DNA of 64,000 nucleotides from Lucifuga dentata (GCA_014773175.1 VXCM01000402.1:401458-465457); one strand, 5' to 3'. Counted from the first letter of the stretch, positions 24,537 through 37,254 are shown. Notes: generated by a model from the sequence alone, not told the origin. Translations and numbers: made by a program.

Positions 24537-26274
24537 AATTGTGTGGGCTAGAGAGGGAGACATTTTTTCTCCTCTGTGTGACATCACAAAGCTTTATATG
24601 TACAGCACGCATGCCCATGCCCAGGTACCTATGCACTAAATTAGCAAAGCCAGCTAAACCCACACTGCTGAAAAAGCTGCAGAAAGCTCAAGGACAGGTA
24701 GCTTATAATGGAGTGTGTGTTTTGTGAGCTCAGCCTTCACAGATGGTGGGGGTCAGAGGAATATAGGCCTACTGGGAGGAGAAGCCAGGGGCTTGATTAA
24801 ACACCAGCCCCACTGCAGGGGTGCCCCAGAGGGGCCACATCAAGGAGCCATGCATGCTGCGGTTCTGCTCCATAGACTCCCACCACTCCCCTCTGGAGGT
24901 TTCTTATATGGGGAGGGAAGAGAGAGGAGAAAAAAGGGAGCATAGACCAGTTTAAAAAAAAAAAATGTTTTGAGCGAGTAACACCTAGAAATAACTTCAA
25001 ATGAAGTAGAAAGTTGGTTTTTGTTCTTATCAGCAAAAGCTCACAAAGAGATGATATATAGGAGACACAGTCAGAAAAGACAAAAAAAAAATGAGGAAAA
25101 AGCAAAAAATAGGATGTCAAAGGTCATAGAAGACAGAAGGGAGGGCAGATATAAATAATGAAAGATGTAAAAAGAAAAAAGAACAGATGAAGAGGAAAAC
25201 TACAAAAAAAAAAAAAAAANAAAAAAAAAAAAAAGAATAGCAACTTTCTGTGTGTGGTAAAAGCCTGATAAAGGCCTTTTCTGAGCCTCTGCAGGTTGAT
25301 AGCGAGCTCACACAGAGCGGATGCAGCTGCAGCAGCATGAGAGAAAACTGTCACTCCAAAACCTGATTCCATTTCTCCTCTAACATCTTAATCCCTTTGA
25401 TCCGAGTCTATCTCCATGCTGCATCTCACTCACCGCAGGAACGCTAGGTCTCCACAGCCGTGGTGAAGATCATGAGTAAACATCCCTCCTTCTCCTGTCA
25501 TCTGCTGCGTGGCCTCAAAGCAGATCATAAATGATTCAGTCACTCATCTATCTTTCACTCTCAAAATGAATAATAGAGCTGGGATGTAATACACTCTCGA
25601 TCTTTCCCAAGACGTCTCCGGCTCATCACACGGTTTTAGTTTTCCTAATCTCTCCGCTCTGATTTCTTTATGGCAAATGCAGGCTCACACACTCTCCTCC
25701 TGTGATAGGGCAATCTGGTTTACTTAATAATTCACAGGGCAATCTACCTATGGTGCAGTTTGTGGATGAGCATATGCAGCTGGATCAATGAAATAAATAG
25801 AAATAGATCTTTACTTGTGGGAAGGCATTTTTAGGAGGGTGGGATATCCATTTTCATGTGGTAAAGCAGCTCACCTAGAGGATAATGAGATCATTTTAAA
25901 GACAATACACATGACAAAATTGGTGTCAGTTTTTCAAAGTAAAACGTTCTCACCTCAAGCGCATTTGTGTTGAGAATGGACAGCTAAATGAATTATGCAT
26001 AATTCCATGCTTTCCATCGACACCTGATGGGAAAGATAATTAAATTCGGCATTGCAATTTTAACAAACCAATGAGTTGTCACTCAAATAAAAAAGCTTCT
26101 TCATCTGAACTTTCATTTAACAGAGCTGTTACCTTGAAATGAAAGTGTGTTTTGCACTAAAAATGGGTGTAAACATGCACCCGTAAAGATGAAAGTTGTG
26201 AAGTTTTGTGCTGAGTTTGTATAATAGCAGTTACCAAGTGAAAACTATGATATATAGACAAATATATACAGTAG
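24535..26274. other. Unannotated, one poly(A) n junction
   Basis: Contains the n at 25220 inside poly(A). 25370-25900 is high-complexity sequence free of recognised repeats and could hold conserved non-coding DNA. That cannot be judged without comparison to other genomes. Confidence 0.4.
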
Positions 26275-28022
26275 CTCAAATATTCTTGATTCTGTTGCTC
26301 CTATTAAAACTAAGCGCTTTAAACCAAAAATTGAACCTTGGTTAAATGATGTCATCCGTGCCCTCAGACAGGTGTGTAGAAAAGCTGAGTGTAAATGGAA
26401 AAAAAGATCAGCTTCAGGTGTCCTTTGATATGTTAAGGGACTCTTTGTCAAAGTATCAGGAGGCTGTCGGAGCAGCGAAAACAAAACGTCTGTCTGATAT
26501 TGTCTCAAACTGTCACAGACCTTGTGTTTTATTCAGCACCATTAACGCTGTCATTAATCCTCCTACCGCTTGCTTTGTGGAGACTCCAGCAACCTGTGAA
26601 AATTTCCTTAGATTTTTTTGTTGGTAAGATTGCTGGTATGACCTGTCTAATCCCTCTACATTCTCAGCTGTTCTTGACCACTTTGAGCCTGTTCTTTCTT
26701 TTTCGGCCAGCAGTTGGTCACTTGAAGCCCACATCATACTCCCTAGATATTATTCCTTCCCATCTCCTCAAAGATGTTTTTGATACTGTTGGGTCTAGTA
26801 TCTTGTCTATAATTAATGGCTGTCTTCTGACTGGGTCTGTTCTCACTGATTTTAAACAGCCTATTATTAAAAAGCCAAACCTTGATCTGACAGTTCTAAT
26901 TTTAGACCAATTTCTGAACCGCCTTTTCTTTCCAAAGTGCTGGAGAAAGTTGTTTTCCATCAGCTCCAGATCTTTTTGGATGAAAATGGTGTTACTGAAG
27001 TATTCCAGCCTGGTTTTAAAGCATGTCACAGTACTGAATCTGCACTGTTAAGTTTTTAATGATCTTTTATTAATTACTGATTCAGGGGATTCTGCAATTT
27101 TAGTGCTTTTAGATCTTAGCGCTGTATTTGATACTGTGGATTATGGCATTCTCATCTCTCAGCTGGAGCAATGCACTGGCATCAAAGGAACTGCTTTTAG
27201 ATGTTTAAGTCATACCTAAGTGACAGAAGCTTCTCTGGTAGGTTGAGTGAGCTTTCATCTTCATCAGCTCCCCTCACCTGTGGGTCCCCCAGGGGTCCAT
27301 TCTCGGTCCAGTCCTTTTTTTCATTATATATGCTTCTGTTAGTCTATCTTTAAAAAATATAACATTTTGTTCCGCTGCTATGCAGATGACTCACAGATTT
27401 ATCTGCCGTTGAAACGTAAAACCCTAACCCAGCTGAAGGCCTTTTTGGACTGCCTGAATGATATTAAACTTGGATGGCACTAAATTTTCTTAATCTAATG
27501 AACAGAAAACAGAAGTGGTGATGTTTGGACCCCCTGGCCTCCACGCCACCCTTACTGGTGACCTTGGCCCTTTGAGTCCCTACAATAAATCCTCTGAGTG
27601 ATTTTTGACAACACTTTTACATTTGACAAACGACAAATAAATGCAGTTGTCAGTCTTTCAATTTAAGGTCCTTGCAAAGTCAAACCTTTTCTCTCCTTCA
27701 GTGACTTTGAGAAGGTGATTCACACCTTTAATTTATCTTGTCTGGATTACTGCAATAGTCTTTACTCAGGTATCAGCCAGTCTCTGCTTTCTCACCTGTA
27801 ACTGGTCCAAAATGCTGCAGCTCAGCTATTAACAGTCCTAACCTAACCTCACACCAAGTGCGACCACATTTTGCCTATATTGGCTTCATTGTATTGTCTC
27901 CCAGTTAGTTTTAGAATTGATTCTGAGAATGTATTGTTTGTTTAGCGCCTCCTTAGGTCTCTGATCTTTTACCTTTGCACACTCCCATGAGATCATGGAG
28001 GTCTGCTGACCAGATGCTCTTA
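26275..28022 (+). pseudogene. 5'-truncated L2-like LINE, reverse transcriptase part
   Basis: Degenerate LINE ORF2. It enters between the endonuclease and reverse transcriptase regions ('APIKTKRFKPKIEPWLND' and 'LQVSFDMLRDSLSKYQ'). It then shows 'SYSLDIIPSHLLKDVF', the first catalytic block 'DLSAVFDTVDYGIL' (27106-27150) and the 'RCYADDSQIY' catalytic block near 27375, followed by 'LDYCNSLYSG' and 'LVQNAAAQLL'. Several frameshifts and stops show it is dead. The missing 5' part is typical of incomplete reverse transcription. The motifs suggest the L2/CR1 group common in fish; the exact clade is not settled. It continues after the inserted MITE at 28764. Confidence 0.85.
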
Positions 28023-28766
28023 GGCTGGATTCACATGCTAAGCGTTAGTGTTGCCGCTGACCTGGGCGTTCAGTGTTCTACATGAGCGGAGTCTGAGCAG
28101 TGCCATTCAACCTCGCGCTGACAGGAAGCACTCGTTGCTAATGACAATTTAACGGTTACTATGGACTGTAAAGACAGGATGTAGCCTAGATGCGATCTTT
28201 GCACATTCATGGTTAAAGNGGTTACTATGGACTGTAAAGACAGGATGTAGCCTAGATGCGATCTTTGCACATTCATGGTTAAAGTTGGATTTCAGTTTCG
28301 ATTCGGGTAGCGACATGGAGATAGCAAAAAACTGAAATGCTCTTCTTATTAGGAGAAGAAAAGTGAAAAAACAGCGAATGTGGGTGATGAAACCTCACAT
28401 TTCAGACACTATACTAACAATTTCCAAACCTGATGTCCGTCTGACCGCTGACATTTTACCAAGCAAGCGCCTTTTTTTTTTTTTTTTTTNTATGATTTTA
28501 AAGTTGTGTTGTATACTCTACAGATTATAAGCTTCTCCTCCATTGTTGTGGCGCTTGTCGTTACATGACGTACAGCAGTCAGGAAGGTCAAACTTCATTT
28601 AAATGAACTTTGACCGCCGCAGCAAAATGGAGAATCTGAGCATCACGTGGCGTTCAAGGTGGCATGACATAACGTTAGGAGTCACCACTCGGCTCTCAAT
28701 ACACAATAATTTTAATGCCCAGGTCAAAGCTCAACACATAGCGCTTATCATGTGAATCCGGCCTTA
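28020..28766. mobile_element. PIF/Harbinger-like MITE inside the LINE
   Basis: The element spans 28023-28763. The left end is GGCTGGATTCACATGCTAAGCG and the right end on the minus strand is GGCCGGATTCACATGATAAGCG. TTA flanks both sides (28020-28022 and 28764-28766), the 3-bp target duplication expected of PIF/Harbinger. Removing the element and one TTA restores the LINE reading 'ADQMLLVV', a conserved LINE stretch. The element holds an exact 65-bp assembly repeat around n 28219 (28154-28218/28220-28284) and a poly(T) n junction at 28490. No transposase is present. Confidence 0.88.
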
Positions 28767-29108
28767 GTTGTCTGAGGTCCAGACTAAAGCATGGGGGAAA
28801 TGGGGCCTTTGCAGTAGCTGCTCCTAAACTATGGAACAGCCTGACCCTCCACATCAGGACCTCACCAACACTGGACACTTTTAAAACCTGCTACAAAACC
28901 CATCTTTTAGACCAGACTGAGATTTGATATTTGCTTTTACTTGTTTTGTTTCATTAATTCATTTATTGTTCTGTTTTATTATTGTCATCCTGACTGTTAT
29001 GGCTGCTTCTTATGTTATTCCTGTTCTTCTAGCTATGCAGCACTTTGGTCACTAACAGTCATTTTTAAACATACTTATATAAATAAAATTGGCTTGACTT
29101 GACTTACA
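28764..29108 (+). pseudogene. L2-like LINE, C-terminus and 3' tail
   Basis: After the MITE the same LINE resumes with 'NGAFAVAAPKLWNSLTLHI' and 'TSPTLDTFKT', the usual C-terminal motifs of fish L2-like ORF2. The 3' untranslated part ends at 'AAATAAAATTGGCTTGACTTGACTT', a short tandem tail typical of such LINEs. Confidence 0.85.
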
Positions 29109-29959
29109 AGTTTTCCAAACTACTAATATATGCTGCAAAATGTGTGACTGGTTTAGGGAAACTGATTGAAGCAAGCAACTCCAAAAATAAAACAACTTAA
29201 CTTTTTTGCCATTCCTCAGCAACTACTTTGCCAGTTCAACAACTACCACCGTTTGAGACACAAGACAAATGACAAATCGCCCCGACTGCTGCAGTGGAGC
29301 TGCATTGTGGCCAGCATCAGCAGAGTGGGTTTACTGGGCAGGTGTGAACGCATGCGAGCGTACGATGGTGAAGTAGGGCAGTGCTGAAAAAAGAGCATGC
29401 ACGATCAGCAAAAGTCTTCCCCAGAAAAATAAAAGTTCAAAAAAAAAGCAAACCCATGAACTTCTCTTTTCTGCGCCGCAATCCATTTCTAGTTCATAGC
29501 TTTTGGCCTCTGCTCCGATGCTTCTGACTCCTGCTGCGCAAAAGCTTGACTGACACGTCACCGACTTCCCTGCACCACGTGCCAATCAAGCTTTCAAATG
29601 GCTTTATTATAAACTTGCACAATGCGTCACCCCAAGCCCGGAGGGTGGCAGGAAGGAGGCAGAGCGTCACAAAAAAGATGAGCCGTGGTGAACAATCATC
29701 GTAACAGACAGGCAGGCAGGGGTGTGAAGGGTCAGCAGCATCCCTCAAAAGCCTTTGTGCGGCATTTTGCCGTTTTCTTAATTGTTTCCCCAACTGCCGC
29801 CTCCTTTTACTAATAGTTTGTTAATTAGGGAGTTTTGCATGTGCCAGTGGAGACCTGCAGATGATTAAAAGACGAGGGATGAGTGTAAAGGGCTGCTGTA
29901 ATGTGTTTGACCACATGGGGATCTGTTTGGGAGGAGAGGAAGGAAATTGTTGGGTTTGC
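29109..29959. other. Unannotated sequence
   Basis: No recognised gene or repeat. The E-box-like CACGTG near 29576 occurs alone. Confidence 0.45.
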
Positions 29960-29976
29960 AGTTTTTATGGTGCAGG

Positions 29977-30013
<37 letters not shown>

Positions 30014-30031
30014 NAGTTTTTATGGTGCAGG

Positions 30032-30063
<32 letters not shown>

Positions 30064-30068
30064 CCAAA
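29960..30068. repeat. (GA)n array doubled around n 30014
   Basis: 'AGTTTTTATGGTGCAGGGAGG' followed by (GA)n occurs on both sides of the n at 30014, so one of the two arrays is probably an assembly duplicate. Confidence 0.85.
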
Positions 30069-31257
30069 TAGGGTTGTTGGTCTTGGAGATAGTAACAAAA
30101 ACGGAGGAAGAGGGGTTGTGGATAAAAGGAGGTGGGGGACATATTTGGTTGGCCTGCTGCGGTTATCCATCTTGATAAAAGCCCGACTCTCTCTCTCAGC
30201 AGCATCCTTCTCTTCCTGGGTCACTCATACATTTCTGTCCGAGCAGAGCAGAAAATGCAGGTGGGCTGTGTGTGTATGTGTGTGAGAAAGTGTGTGTTTT
30301 GTGTGCTTGAGTGGGCTTGCTGATACTTCTGAAAGAAACTGTGTATTCATGCATTTTAATACGATTTTTTTTTTTTTTTTTTTTNTTTTTTTTTTTTTTT
30401 TTTTGTCTTCATTTGTGCCAGTGAGTGTGTATTTTGTGTGTGTTTCTTGCTTGTACCGGAGGGGGTGTCCTGGCCCTCACAACGGGAATTCTGGGAATTC
30501 TATCTGCAGCTCCCAGAGCTCTGATAAAATATTTGAAGAACTACCAAGCAGACACATCTGAGCAAATGCATTACCAGTGATTATTATGTTTTATTCCTAC
30601 CAACTCAGATGTAAAAGGACAGTCTGGTGCCGGACCCCTCCTACACACACACAGGCCTTTTACGCTGACATACAGGTTTTTCAGGCACATGCATGTACAC
30701 GTAGCTGCAGCGTGAGTGAAGTGGCGGGCTGATGGAGCGTACCTCCTGCCTCCCTGTACTTAAACAGCCTTCAGCAGAACTTATGCGAGTGCCAATCACT
30801 CCAAATGAAACGTGCAAATTAAACTCTCACGCTCAAATGCATAATTAGACCTCTGACTTGGCTGTGGAGTGGAAAAGATTGAGGGTGGAGCATAAAAGAC
30901 TGAGGATGGAGAGATGTGGCCATGCTGTTTTTTTTTTTTTTTTTNTTTTTTTTTTTTTTTTGGCTTGTACTGTAGACACACACACGCACACATCTTAATA
31001 CACCATGGCATTCAGTGTTGCATGGCAGAATTGATGCCACAAGATGTAATTTCAATAAAATAAAGTGAACTTGGCCCGTTTTGTTACTTATTTTTCTATC
31101 ATTTATGACTTCAAGAAAACATTGGTTCACAGGCTGATGAGGGGGCACAGACAAAATTTGAGAACCATTGTTCTAATGCAACAGCCCTGAACTAAATCCC
31201 ACCTTAGTGAAGCTCATGATACTCAGGTTTAGTTGTAATTGTTCCATGAAGTGTTGA
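30069..31257. other. Unannotated, two poly(T) n junctions
   Basis: n junctions inside poly(T) lie at 30385 and 30945. The remainder looks unique. Confidence 0.5.
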
Positions 31258-32119
31258 TTCTACAGCAGGGTTCCCCAACTAGTTTTCCCCAAGGGCCAAA
31301 TTACGTCAAGCATGCCAAGCCAAGAGCCACAATGCNCCCCCACCCCACCCCACCTGCGACCCAATCTTTTTCTCTCATTTGGTAATAACAAAGGAAAACA
31401 ATTTTCTAATTTTTATTTATTTTTAAACATAACCCTTTACAACCAGAGCGGCCTGGCACCGGGCCCAGCACTTCCGTTGTAGCATTTACAGTGTTTTAGA
31501 ATCACCATTTCTTAATAAAATGGAGATATATGAATATCTACAGAAAGCTTAGATTTTCCCGAACAAAATGAGCCTGAGCGTGACATTTTATGACCATGTG
31601 ATCCCGAGATATATTAATTAAAGCACAAGATAGCCTTCGAGCTAAAACCTAGCTTCATTAGTTCTCGATGATGTAACTTCTGAGAGCAGTCTAAATTTTA
31701 AAATCCCTCTCTGTGAATCGATAATAGACTAGCAGAGGATTTGATTGATGGGTCAGTGGTCCTATCAGCTTTTACGTAGCCATGGTAACAGGCATGCATT
31801 CCCCGTGCGTAAAAGGTGTGTAATATTCCATGACAGAACGGAGACTGTGTGCTCGTCCCTATGTAGCATTCATGATGTTTTATAATTGCCATTTCTCAAT
31901 AAAATTGAGATATACGAATATCTATGGAAAGCTTAGCTTCTCCTGAACAAAATGAGCCCAAGCATGACATTTTATGGCCACACAATCCTGAGATAAGTGC
32001 GACTAAAATACAAGTTTTTTGGGGTTTTTTTTTGTAGAAGTCTTCTGAAGGCCTGATAGATAGGACCCATGGGCCACATTTGGCCCGCAGGCCACCAGTT
32101 GGGGATCCCTGTTCTACAG
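31258..32119. mobile_element. hAT MITE with perfect 8-bp target duplication
   Basis: The element spans 31266-32111 between identical TTCTACAG octamers (31258-31265 and 32112-32119). The ends are CAGGGTTCCCCAACTAG and, in complement, CAGGGATCCCCAACTGG, the familiar vertebrate hAT 'CAGGG..CCCCAAC' type followed by GGGCC blocks. It carries an internal direct duplication of about 150 bp (31487-31635 and 31870-32018), sharing 'AAGCTTAG' and 'GAACAAAATGAGCC'. An n in a C run at 31336 is an assembly junction. No transposase is visible. Confidence 0.9.
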
Positions 32120-33298
32120 TATTGTCATTTTTGCAGCCATTTGTTCATTTTGTATTAAATTGAGATGATATATATATAATATTCTGTTCTTTTCATTGTG
32201 TGCAACTGTAGGTGGACAAAACATTGGAAATACCAGGTGTACTGATTTAAACGGTTACCTGATAAATGAGTTTAGATCATAAAACCACTGTGAAATCATA
32301 CCAGAGTCATATTATATTTTTCCAGTCTCTGGAATATGGATGGTGTATTAGTTATTATGCTGTAAAGATGCTCGCTTACACAGAGGCAGGAACATAATGC
32401 AGCTTTGCATTTGAATAGCAGAAATATCTTGTGGGGAATCTCATAAATCTTTCACAAATCTTGGCTCTTTCTCTACGCTCCTGTTTCCTGAAGTTTCCAT
32501 AAAAACAGAAGTAAATGATTTCTACAGCGCTGACATGCATGCTGCTTATACTTGTATGCTAGTTTTATGTGTTCCCACTCACGTATTTAGTCCTTTTTGT
32601 TGTGATTTTGTTTAAAATTTGGTTTTGACTCATGAATGTTGCCTCATCTCTTGCTACATTCCCAGATTTTTCCCATCTCAGGCTTCCCGTTGCGCGACCC
32701 AACCGCGTTCCCTTAAGTGCTTTGAGAATCCAGCCTGATTGACAGACAATAGACATGACTGCTCGTGTGGTTGGAGTTGTTTTTGTGGTTCAGACAAAGC
32801 CGTGATTGAAGCAGTGCTGGGCAGACACTTAGGGACCTGTGTCAAATGCAATGTTTCATTCACGTGTTCTTCTAATGAAGCATTGTACATGTTTAGAATG
32901 ATATGATGCAGCTGAGTTAGTTCCTGGCATAGTGACAGCATCTGGAAGCGAGAGAGGTCGTTCAAATGCAGAAACGTTGAGTTTGCTCAGAAAGTGCACA
33001 CCTCCTGATTTCACTGTTTTTGCTAATATAAATCCAGACTTTTAAAATCATTACCTTAAAATCAGATGTGTAAAAAAATTACATCTCATATAAATTTATT
33101 ATACAGCAATACTACAGTCATCTTCTACTCAATCTATATCCATAATTGTTGAAAGTATGTCAAAATACTGCTAAATCTGCATCGTTTTAACTACATTTAC
33201 ATGTTTCTAGACTTATTTGTTAATATAAAATGACTCCATCAAGATGAGTTCTGGCTGAGCATATTTTTTTAATCCTCCAGATCTGATCTGAATCTATA
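32120..33298. other. Unannotated sequence
   Basis: No recognised gene or repeat. There is a short (TA)n at about 32168. Confidence 0.5.
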
Positions 33299-33677
33299 TA
33301 CAGGCAGTCCCTGAGTTACGAACGAGTTCTGTTCCCATGGCTGTTCGTAAGTCGGATTTGTACGAAAGTCGGAACAGTTACATAAGCTGTGTATCGTAAA
33401 CATAATAATACAGTACAGTCGTAATACTACTACTACTACTACTACTAATAATAATAATAATAATAATAATGATACAATACATAATAATAATAAAAATGTA
33501 CTAACTCTGAACCGCTGACGACGCACGCTTTGACGTGTGTCATAAAGTAGTGCACAGGTCATTATTATGCATCACTGTATGTAACTCGAATTTTTAATTT
33601 AAGAGGCTTTCTGGTGATCAGCTCATAAGTACAGATTGTTCTTAAGTCAGACGTTCGTAAGTCAGGGCCTGCCTGTA
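33299..33677. mobile_element. pogo/Tigger-like MITE, copy 1
   Basis: The element spans 33301-33675 between TA dinucleotides. The ends are CAGGCAGTCCCTGAGTTACG and, in complement, CAGGCAGGCCCTGACTTACG. Blocks GTTCGTAAGTCGGA near both ends are inverted. TA duplication and this end type fit Tc1/mariner elements of the pogo/Tigger group. A (CTA)n/(ATA)n run fills 33425-33493. A second copy is at 54671-55089. Confidence 0.85.
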
Positions 33678-33699
33678 TTCTGGTATTTAAGACAGTACT

Positions 33700-34215
33700 C
33701 AAATACAACTCTTTAAGGTCCACAAAGAAAACGAAAAAGAAAAGACAAAGGTCCGACTATGAAGGTCAGTCAAGCCAGGGTTGGATTGTGACGAGTCGGG
33801 AGGGAAGTCCCACCTCTCCCGATGACCAATCCGACCCTGAGTCAAGCTAACTGCTGATGAAACTAGCTGCGCTGTCAACTCTCAATGAGCCCNTCCGACC
33901 CTGAGTCAAGCTAACTGCTGATGAAACTAGCTGCGCTGTCAACTCTCAATGAGCCCAACACCGTGTTGACCCATCGTTGTCATGGAGATGACAGGACGCT
34001 GAATGTGATTGGACCAAAGCAAAGCAGAGTAGTCTCACACAGACAGTGGAGCAGTCCGACATTCAGAGCACTGCTTGCAGTAGAGAAAGAGGAGGATTTT
34101 GACTTATGTCGCAGATAATACAAATAATACGGATGAAAAGTATAATTTGCTCAGAGTTTGGAGACAGCTGTGGTTAGGTCTGGATCCTGACAGGAGTCCA
34201 GATTTTGAGGATGAC
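33700..34215 (+). repeat. Family C interspersed repeat (mosaic)
   Basis: The left part reads 'TACTCAAATACAACTCTTTAAGGTCCACAAAG', then 'GTCAGTCAAGCCAGGGTTGGATTG'; the right part ends 'TTTTGAGGATGACTGAT'. A reverse copy is at 42787-43215. A middle block at about 33962-34110 ('TTGACCCATCGTTGTCATGGAGATGACAGGACGCT') is shared with the hAT element at 38363-38440. The n at 33893 doubles a 63-bp block (33830-33892/33894-33956). Confidence 0.65.
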
Positions 34216-34616
34216 TGATTGAACCTGTTTCCAGGTCTGGATCTGCCTCAAAATCATCACCTCGTCCTTGACTCAAGCCCCACCTACTGTATGTACAAAC
34301 TTATAAAAAAAAAAAACACAGATGAGAAAAAAGCTGATTGTCCTATGAGGAAATCAATGCATCACCAAAACCATTTCATATCAGTTTAACGTGCATATTT
34401 ACCCCGGATGCGATGCAGACACAGATGACAACCGCACATGATGATGATGCAGTATGGGAGACTCTTAAAGGAGAATGAATCGATATCAGAATAAGCAATA
34501 ATATTTTTACAACTTAATTTAACATTACAACCTTTATAAACCAAGAAGTTCCTCTACATCTGACCAAAATTTGATAGAGAATTCACAACTATAAAATAAA
34601 TGTATTAAAGATTAAC
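34216..34616. other. Unannotated sequence
   Basis: AT-rich, nothing recognised. Confidence 0.5.
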
Positions 34617-35068
34617 TTAGACCAAAATTATCTACCCCAACTTACTGAGTATGACGTCATTCAACATAGCAGTGCCGTGGAAGCGAGCTTTGTGAATGGA
34701 AATGAAAGGCGAATAAAGTATTTTTTCTTGTGTGAAATTGAAAGAAAAAGGTCAGAATATAACACCAAGTTTATCTATTTTGTATAATAACTGTTTGCCA
34801 TTGATATGTAAGTGTAAATAATTTCATATTATTTCTCTGCACAAAGTTTAATACCCACTGTGATTAATATCATTGTAAAACAACACAACCAAACAGTCCT
34901 GTAGTCTAACTTTACTTTAGTTAGCATTTATTATGAAGTTTAATTAATTTTGCAGTATTTATTGGTGTTCATGCTTTTTTGATTACACTTGGCTGAAACG
35001 GTTTTAGGTTGGAAGTTGAAGCTTCCGACTGGGAAAAATTCGACTTCTGAGGTCTGTGAACGCAGCAT
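34617..35068 (+). mobile_element. Family D MITE, left-truncated copy
   Basis: Follows 6395-6922 closely from 'CAAAATTATCTACCC' to the end 'GAGGTCTGTGAACGCAGCAT', but the whole left arm is missing. The two copies look highly similar by eye, so the family was active relatively recently. Confidence 0.8.
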
Positions 35069-37024
35069 AACACCTCCAACATACAGTAGCTCCAATCAAC
35101 GGTTTCACCACTCTTCCTGTTCAGAGTGCAAGCAGGTAACCATAGCAACAATACTTATGCTTCCTGCTATGTTAGCTGTTAACTCACTGATGAAAATAAC
35201 CATGTGTTAACAGTGACTACAAATAGCTTTCTTTACCTCCACCTTGTCTGTTGTTTTTGATCAGCATCATGTGACCCGTCATGCAGTTTAATCCATAACA
35301 GGAGAGAAAATAATATTATGTTATTTTTAAATAATTGAGAATTTCTTTCTGTTACTCGGAACCAAGTAAAACAACAGTCAAGCCTGATTGGATTATCTGA
35401 TTCCAGTCTGGAGGAGGAGAAGCCAGTAGACTGCCTGTGTGGCTTGGACGCCTTTTTCCACCAAATCTTCATGGGGATTTGAACAGTCTTTGGATTTTAA
35501 TACCAGTTGCAAATGGACACGTTGACCTCCATTCAGTCTGGGTCAGCATGGAGAGCTCTCTGGATGTGCTCCATGTAAACACACAGACTCTGGGTTTGAT
35601 TGGAGACAAGCCGCCTCTTTCTAATCAGCTCTCCATTCTCTCCAGGGCTTCTGTTTCCAAGGCAGCAGCAGCGTTCTGTTCACACAGATCCACACTGCTA
35701 CACAAATACACAAGATAATGTTGTCAGTGTCTGCGAGAAACGCTGCTGTTTTCACTTATACCTTTTTCTTTACACTCTTTAAAGTTATATATCTGTTTTG
35801 ATGCACACACATTTCAGCACAATTTACATTTTCATATTACTGTGTAGAGTTACAGCTTTACATTGAATGTCCAACTATTTGAACAAAAGACACATTTTTT
35901 TTTTTTTTTTTTTTTNTTTTTTTTTTTTTTTTTTTGGAATCGTTACCACAGCATTAAAATGTGCTTTTTAATTATTATTATTATTATTATTATTAATTTT
36001 GTTTTTTTTATTTTTTTATTTATTTTTTTTTAAATGTGCTTCCTCTATTTATGTAGATTTTAATGCTGTGGTGAAACCTGTTCTACTGTCTTTTTTTTTC
36101 TTTTAGAAAGATTTTCAGTATGAAACATAATATTAAACATGACAATGGATCTATATTGTAAATGACCACACAAGACTGATAATTCACATACTATTAAAAA
36201 AATATATATATAGTTGCCAAACAAGATGGCTAAAAGTGGCCGCTGTAAATTTTAAACAATGTGGTGTGACATAAATAAGCCTTCAATGATGATTGGTCAA
36301 GAAAAGAAGTGAAGGGGAAGCACAGGAGAAAGTGAGAGGGACAAAAAAAAAAAAAAAAAAANAAAAAAAAAAAAAAAAAAAAATCAAATAACGGTGAAGA
36401 ACTTTGTGGAGTGACTGATAGAGCAGGTGAGGAAGTACCAGCACCTAAATGATTCCTCCATGAGGGATTATGAAAACTGCCAAATGGCTGCAGGAGATGA
36501 CCCGTACTACAGGGTCAGAGGAACATTCCTGTCATAATAAATGGAAAAATCTGCACTATGGATGAAGGATAAGAAGGAAAGCAAATCAGGAAGTGGGGAT
36601 TTTGGGGGAGCTTAAGAATATGGTTAATTTGATCATTTTACTTGGAAAATACCATATTCATAAATAGAAATTTTCTTACTCTCTCCCTAATTTTAATAGT
36701 TTTTTATTTAAAATACATTATTACATTGATTCACTAAAACTAACTAAATGTAAAAAAAAAGTCAAAATTGCTTAACCTATTTGGATATATATATATATAT
36801 TTTTTAATTAAAAAACATATGTACAACATTTTTTGTTGTAATGTTATAATACATGCAGCATTTGCAGTTTGTTTATCCCCTTTTTTCCTTCCTTTTTTGG
36901 TTCCTTGTTCTTCACATCGAGAGTGATGTGTAGTTGTTTATGTATATATTAAGTCTAATATTTGTATATTGTTATATATTATATATTGTTTGTTCCTTCA
37001 ATTAAAAAAAAATAAATAAAATTT
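35069..37024. other. Unannotated, AT-rich, n junctions
   Basis: Poly(T) with n at 35916, (ATT)n at about 35967-35995, poly(A) with n at 36362 and (AT)n near 36786-36801. No gene is recognised. Confidence 0.5.
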
Positions 37025-37133
37025 TGGTCCGAGTTTCCCAGTCAGAACTCTGACTTCCAAGTGCCGTTCCAACACATTTTTCCAAGTAAGAAGTCGGAAA
37101 AATCTGAGTTCTGAGGTCTGTCGAACGCAGCAT
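37025..37133 (-). repeat. Family D, single left arm
   Basis: The reverse complement matches the left arm of 6228 (GCTGCGTTCGACAGACCTC ... TTGGAACGGCACTTGGAAGTC). Only the arm is present. Confidence 0.75.
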
Positions 37134-37254
37134 TAGTGGCCCTGCCAGCAATGAGAAAAGATTTTGCAGCCCTTGTTTAAAGTACTACATTGTGACGCCT
37201 AGGGCTGACGTACGCAGACGCTGACATGTCATCACACAGTTTGCTCTGCAGGGT

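Noticed and set aside
24715..24945. GC-rich frame with Gly/Arg/Pro content
   Set aside because: No splice support or recognisable domain, and the length is within chance.
26500..27051. 183-codon open frame as an intact host gene
   Set aside because: Its conserved blocks are LINE reverse transcriptase and it is joined by frameshifts to the rest of a dead L2-like element.
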